Shown here piece by piece: positions 35,026-38,575 of a stretch of 38,575 nt of DNA. The stretch is from Methylococcales bacterium. GTDB lineage: Bacteria > Pseudomonadota > Gammaproteobacteria > Methylococcales > Methylomonadaceae. How positions within the stretch are numbered: the stretch's first letter is position 1; the number at the start of each line of letters is the position of its first letter. The stretch spans positions 1-38,575 of the forward strand of contig JAQTPT010000039.1 of the NCBI GenBank assembly GCA_028712795.1, given 5' to 3'. The notes under the pieces are model-generated. The model was not told where the DNA came from. It saw only the letters and a list, made by a program, of their open reading frames with translations, and searched no databases. A program made the translations under genes and the position numbers.

Positions 35026-35261
35026 GCTTTCTATCTCATACCCATAAGCCGTTTCATGATAATAGAGCAACAATCATACCGTGTTTAATTTTAGAATGGA
35101 TTTAAAGGTACCCCCAGTAATATAACGGGAAATAATTAATGAGGTGCAGGTATGCATGGCTTGATATGGCTACGAGAGGCATCTTTAAAAATGTGGGCAA
35201 TACCTATCCCAGTGCAGGTTTACGTTCCTATGCTCCAAATTAAAGCAAACAAACGTAAATG

Positions 35262-37382
35262 TTAGCCTAAATCTATGCGGGGAATAAAAAAATTCAAGAA
35301 GCCGGTATTTTCCAGGGCAACGACGGTTTTACCGTTCACGGTATATAATTTTTTACCTAAAGGTCTTTGTTTTTCCGGAGGAATGATGTCATTTGGTGAC
35401 CGTAGCGACGTATCTAAAGCCAGGCACCATCTTTTACCCTTGATTACGGGAAGTTCAATAGTCGCGGGTTCATCCGACATATTCATAATGATATGCAGGT
35501 CAGCTTCATTGTGTTCAATTCCCGACAAAGTAAAAGCGAGAATTCTTGCCTCAGGATCATGCCACAATGGTTTATTAAGCTCGATCCCATGCCATGTGAT
35601 ATCTTCCCTGTTTTTTTCCGCGACAATCCCTCCAGTCAAAAACCGGCGACGCATTAAAGAAGGATGCCGTTTGCGCAAGGCTATCATTTGCTGAACAAAG
35701 CGCAATATATCGGCATTTTGGTCGGCCATATTCCAGTCGATCCAGCTTAATTCGTTATCCTGGCAGTAGCCGTTATTATTGCCATGCTGAGTATGCAATA
35801 CTTCGTCACCGGCCAGTAACATGGGCACTCCCTGGCTGAGCAGCAAAATAGAAAAAACATTTTTTGCCTGTTTTCTTCGCAGCTCCAAAATGACAGAGAT
35901 TTCAGTGTCGCCCTCAATGCCACAATTATAACTTAAATTATTGCTACATCCATCCCGGTTATCTTCTCCGTTAGCCTCATTATGTTTTTCGTTGTAACTG
36001 AACAAATCATACAAGGTAAAGCCGTCGTGACAGGTGACAAAGTTGATGCTATTGATAGGCAATCGACCCTGGTACTCATACAGGTCGCTACTGCCAGTGA
36101 TGCGGGTTGCAAACTCAGCGAGCAGACCTTTGTCGCCACGCACAAACCGGCGGATAACGTCGCGGTATCGCCCGTTCCACTCAGCCCAGCGATAACCGGG
36201 GAAGCTGCCTACCTGATATAGTCCAGCGGCATCCCAGGCTTCGGCAATCAACTTGGTTTTTATTAACGGCTCAGAAAGCTCAATGCCCCAGAGCACGGGG
36301 GGATCTTGAAGGACTTCGCCATGCTCGCCACGAGCCATGGCGCTGGCCAGATCAAAGCGGAAACCGTCGACATGCATTTCCCTGACCCAGTATTCAAGGC
36401 AGCTGATAATGAAACGGGCGACTAAAGGATGGTTGGCGTTAACGGTGTTACCACAGCCGGTATAGTCGCGCATAATGCTTTTATCATATTTGTCCAGGTG
36501 ATAAAAAGTCTTACCGCCGATCCCCCTGAAATTGATGACTGGGCCATTCGGGCCAGCTTCGGCTGTATGGTTGAAAACGACATCCATAATGACGCCTATA
36601 CCCGCCTTGTGAAGCGCTTTTACCAAGTCCCGGAATTCCTCTACATGAGTTCCCTGTTCCGGTGTTTTGCAATAGCCTGGATGCGGACTAAAAAAACTGT
36701 GCGTGCTGTAACCCCAGTAGTTTTTTAAACCAAGATCAATGGTTTTGTGCGGGACATCTTGTTCGTCAAAAGCCATGACCGGCAATAGTTCAACATGAGT
36801 GATGCCCAGCTGCTGAAGATAAGGGATTTTTTCAATCAGGCCTGCAAAAGTACCTGGATTAACCACTTTTGATGAGGGATGTTTAGTAAAGCCACCAACA
36901 TGCAGTTCATAAATAATTGCCTTTTCACTTCTGATGGAAAGTGGCGTGTCGCCTTCCCAGTTATATTTATCATCAACCACAACACAGCGCATGGAGGTGC
37001 GGGTGTTATCGCCCGGCTTACATGCCGCTTTGCGGTTCCAGCGTTTATGGCTGACCGCACGTGCCCAGGGATCGAGGAGATGCTTCTCTTTTTCGAAACG
37101 AAAGCCGGATTCGCGGGCGTGCCAAGGGCCATCCATGCGCCAGGTATACCAAGTACCGGCTGGCAGTTTAGATACATAGACATGCCAGGAGAAAAAGGTC
37201 CGGTTGATTTCTTTTTGCAACGGTATGATTTGAAAAGGCTCGTCGCAATCGGCGCTAGCGAACAGCAGAAGCTCCACCCATTCAGCATAACGGCTGAAAA
37301 TGGAGAAATTAACCCCCATTGAGTTAAACTTGGAGCCGGAAGGGTAGGGCTTTCCATGCTTTACTTTGTACTCTTGTCGCAT
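35262..37382 (-). CDS. glgX: Glycogen debranching enzyme GlgX
   Basis: Isoamylase-type alpha-1,6-glucosidase that removes short branches left by glycogen phosphorylase; 706 residues, near the ~657-720 of the family. The N-terminal CBM48 beta-sandwich (~10-120) has GVNFSIFSRYAEWVELLLF and WRMDGPWHARESG. The GH13 barrel follows: region I DVVFNHTAE, region II GFRFDLASA with the nucleophile Asp (~342), region III LIAEAWDAAG with the acid Glu (~379) and region IV TCHDGFTLYDL with the third Asp (~451). The GDxIELRRKQAKN segment and GDEVLHTQHGNNNGYCQDN are GlgX marks that separate it from pullulanase. A C-terminal beta domain closes the chain. AAGAAG lies before the ATG. No glgABCP gene is in the window. 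Confidence 0.95.
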   Translation of the reverse strand: MRQEYKVKHGKPYPSGSKFNSMGVNFSIFSRYAEWVELLLFASADCDEPFQIIPLQKEINRTFFSWHVYVSKLPAGTWYTWRMDGPWHARESGFRFEKEKHLLDPWARAVSHKRWNRKAACKPGDNTRTSMRCVVVDDKYNWEGDTPLSIRSEKAIIYELHVGGFTKHPSSKVVNPGTFAGLIEKIPYLQQLGITHVELLPVMAFDEQDVPHKTIDLGLKNYWGYSTHSFFSPHPGYCKTPEQGTHVEEFRDLVKALHKAGIGVIMDVVFNHTAEAGPNGPVINFRGIGGKTFYHLDKYDKSIMRDYTGCGNTVNANHPLVARFIISCLEYWVREMHVDGFRFDLASAMARGEHGEVLQDPPVLWGIELSEPLIKTKLIAEAWDAAGLYQVGSFPGYRWAEWNGRYRDVIRRFVRGDKGLLAEFATRITGSSDLYEYQGRLPINSINFVTCHDGFTLYDLFSYNEKHNEANGEDNRDGCSNNLSYNCGIEGDTEISVILELRRKQAKNVFSILLLSQGVPMLLAGDEVLHTQHGNNNGYCQDNELSWIDWNMADQNADILRFVQQMIALRKRHPSLMRRRFLTGGIVAEKNREDITWHGIELNKPLWHDPEARILAFTLSGIEHNEADLHIIMNMSDEPATIELPVIKGKRWCLALDTSLRSPNDIIPPEKQRPLGKKLYTVNGKTVVALENTGFLNFFIPRIDLG

Positions 37383-37841
37383 TTTATCTTCTTATTTTTT
37401 GTAAACACGAGGCAATCCACGTAATTTTTATTTGTAATGGGTTGATTTGTTCTCTATGGATAATAGATGGCAATTAGTTTAGTCACCTATGAGAATTTCT
37501 CAAGAGTAAAGTTGGTATTCATACAGGTATTATATTCTAAGCTTGTGTGGTTAAGTAAAAATGATGAGTAATTACTACGGTTAGTTGCAATAAAAAGCCT
37601 GATTATGGTTTCATTAAGTTATTATGAGGCATTTCATTAACAAGCTTATTACAAAAATATTCTTCTATGGATGATAGCATTCATGCCATCTCTAAGCGTG
37701 AGCAGATAACATGCCATAATCTTGAAGCAGTTGTCTCCGATAGCTTCCATAAAACTGGAGAAAAAAAAGAGGGGATGTTTTGTGTTAAATTGGTGCGAAT
37801 TTTACTGGCTTGGTGCGCTCTCATAAGCGATAAGTGTCGGC

Positions 37842-37858
37842 GCCGATTGAAAATCGGC
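37842..37858. repeat. Perfect hairpin, 7-bp stem
   Basis: GCCGATT, loop GAA, AATCGGC. It lies 12 bases before a second perfect palindrome. No T-run follows on either strand. Confidence 0.65.
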
Positions 37859-37870
37859 CATGTGGAAGTT

Positions 37871-37892
37871 GCTGTATAGCGTACTATACAGC
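37871..37892. repeat. Perfect 9-bp inverted repeat
   Basis: GCTGTATAG, loop CGTA, CTATACAGC. The loop CGTA leaves the whole nearly self-complementary, as in dimeric repressor operators or the ends of small mobile elements. No T-run follows, so a terminator is unlikely. Confidence 0.65.
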
Positions 37893-37974
37893 ATTGAAAT
37901 AGTCGATCAGACTGAGTTAGTTTTGAACCCCTTTTTTTATTGAATTGTCATTTTTAAAATAAACAAATAAAGAT

Positions 37975-38400
37975 TGGCATCGATAAACACCCGTTGCACA
38001 AAAAGCAGCGGAATATCGGCGAACAGCGCTCCGATGCGTAAGGCGTTAGCTTTTCTTTCAAGCAGCGTAATAGAGTGTTGCCAGTCATAACCGACTTGAT
38101 TACAACCCAGTAACCGTTGATGCCGGGCAATGATGGCCTTCCCGGTACAGACTCAACCTTATCGGCATAAAGATGAATAGTCGCTTTACTGTCGGCTAAA
38201 TGACAAGTCACCGGATATCGCTTCCGCTCCACTGTCACCAGGATGGTACTGGATACGCGCGATACTTTAACGTACCCTCGATGGGGGTCGGCATCGGCAT
38301 CAAATAGTTCTGCTCTTGCCCAAGCGCCTCGGCGAGGGTAGCGTCCGTATAATTCAGGATGCCCCACTTCGACCCAGAGGCTGCGGCAACACCGTCAGAT
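37975..38400 (-). pseudogene. Frameshifted IS21-family istA transposase fragment
   Basis: Minus-strand sequence reads as the C-terminal part of IstA once at least two frameshifts are bridged. Pieces in order: CCRSLWVEVGHPE in one frame; TLAEALGQEQNYLMPMPTPI in a second; GYVKVSRVSSTILVTVERKR and YPVTCHLADSKATIHLYADK in the first again; then KAIIARHQRLLGCNQVGYDW, QHSITLLERKANALRIGALF and ADIPLLF. The 'RVSST.LVTV.R.RY.VPC' and 'GYDW.HYI.LLERKPGALR' patterns are characteristic of IS21 IstA. The end of the protein and the istB partner are missing, as is the N-terminal integrase core. It is therefore a decayed insertion-sequence remnant. Confidence 0.8.
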
Positions 38401-38575
38401 AACGCTCAATAATGAACCAGGTATTTTCTAAATGTCAGGTTTCACTAGGTTGTTGCGGTGCCGAACTGCAGCGGCAGGAGCGATAAAACTCCACTGTCAG
38501 GGCTGTGATGAAACCACCTTTCAACCGCGATCTTGTGGGCATCGAAGTTGTAGCCAATGCCAAAACCATGAGACC

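Larger units (their letters stand above)
37383..37974. other. ~590-base AT-rich gap with two adjacent hairpins
   Basis: Non-coding as far as can be judged; it holds the glgX upstream region on the minus strand. A possible 70-codon frame at 37667-37879 has no ribosome-binding site and overlaps the hairpins, so it was not called. Two perfect inverted repeats are listed separately. The IS21-type fragment begins at its right side. Confidence 0.5.

Noticed and set aside
37667..37879. A 70-codon plus-strand ORF
   Set aside because: No ribosome-binding site, no recognisable protein pattern, and it runs across two perfect hairpins.
38442..38575. Open frames on the minus strand reaching the right edge (one ends GTATT, another PQQPSET)
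   Set aside because: Two frames are open and neither shows a known motif; too little sequence is visible to choose.

Overview
The window looks like a chromosomal segment of a Gammaproteobacterium of about 50% GC. The mix of genes (complete Kdp system, DbpA, MaeB, GlgX, a GEMM riboswitch ahead of a large SBBP-repeat surface protein, several lipoproteins) would suit a methanotroph-like member of Methylococcales. That placement is an inference from general protein character; no rRNA or other marker gene is present.

Layout. Bases 1-811 hold the 3' part of an IS30-family transposase cut by the window edge. An Lpp-like alanine-zipper lipoprotein follows on the minus strand. Bases 1503-5482 form a small accessory block bounded by two copies, in the same orientation, of a ~135-bp repeat about 85% identical by eye. 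The block holds a GC-rich pair of exported proteins (a 558-aa unknown and an STN-domain protein) and a truncated second copy of the 558-aa gene's 5' end. Next come a fragment of a CBS-domain gene, a HAD hydrolase, a REP-like palindrome, a DUF1993 protein and the RNA helicase DbpA (minus).

The core is one long plus-strand potassium locus at 8943-19952: a KdpE-box-like site, a 30-aa membrane peptide, kdpF, kdpA, kdpB, kdpC (with an unusual ~90-residue C-terminal extension), an outer-membrane-type lipoprotein, a CorA-family metal transporter, then kdpD and kdpE. The structural genes, two unusual inserted genes and the sensor/regulator pair probably respond together to potassium limitation or osmotic stress.

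On the minus strand at 20137-23220 is a secreted protein with seven SBBP repeats (one seven-bladed propeller) and a C-terminal M23/LytM domain. Its leader carries a GEMM-I (cyclic di-GMP-type) riboswitch overlapping an intrinsic terminator. Behind it are maeB (malic enzyme fused to a phosphotransacetylase-like domain), a small lipoprotein, and an overlapping pair encoding an M14/aspartoacylase-like metallohydrolase and a GCS2-type carboxylate-amine ligase.

On the plus strand at 29578-32174 a membrane protein overlaps a gene for a very long coiled-coil protein whose N-terminal part looks SPFH/flotillin-like; this pair is the least familiar module. A group II PLP-dependent decarboxylase follows. 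The window closes with carbohydrate genes on the minus strand (hexose-6-phosphate mutarotase, glgX), a gene-poor stretch with two perfect hairpins, and a frameshifted IS21-type istA fragment. No tRNA, rRNA or CRISPR array was seen.
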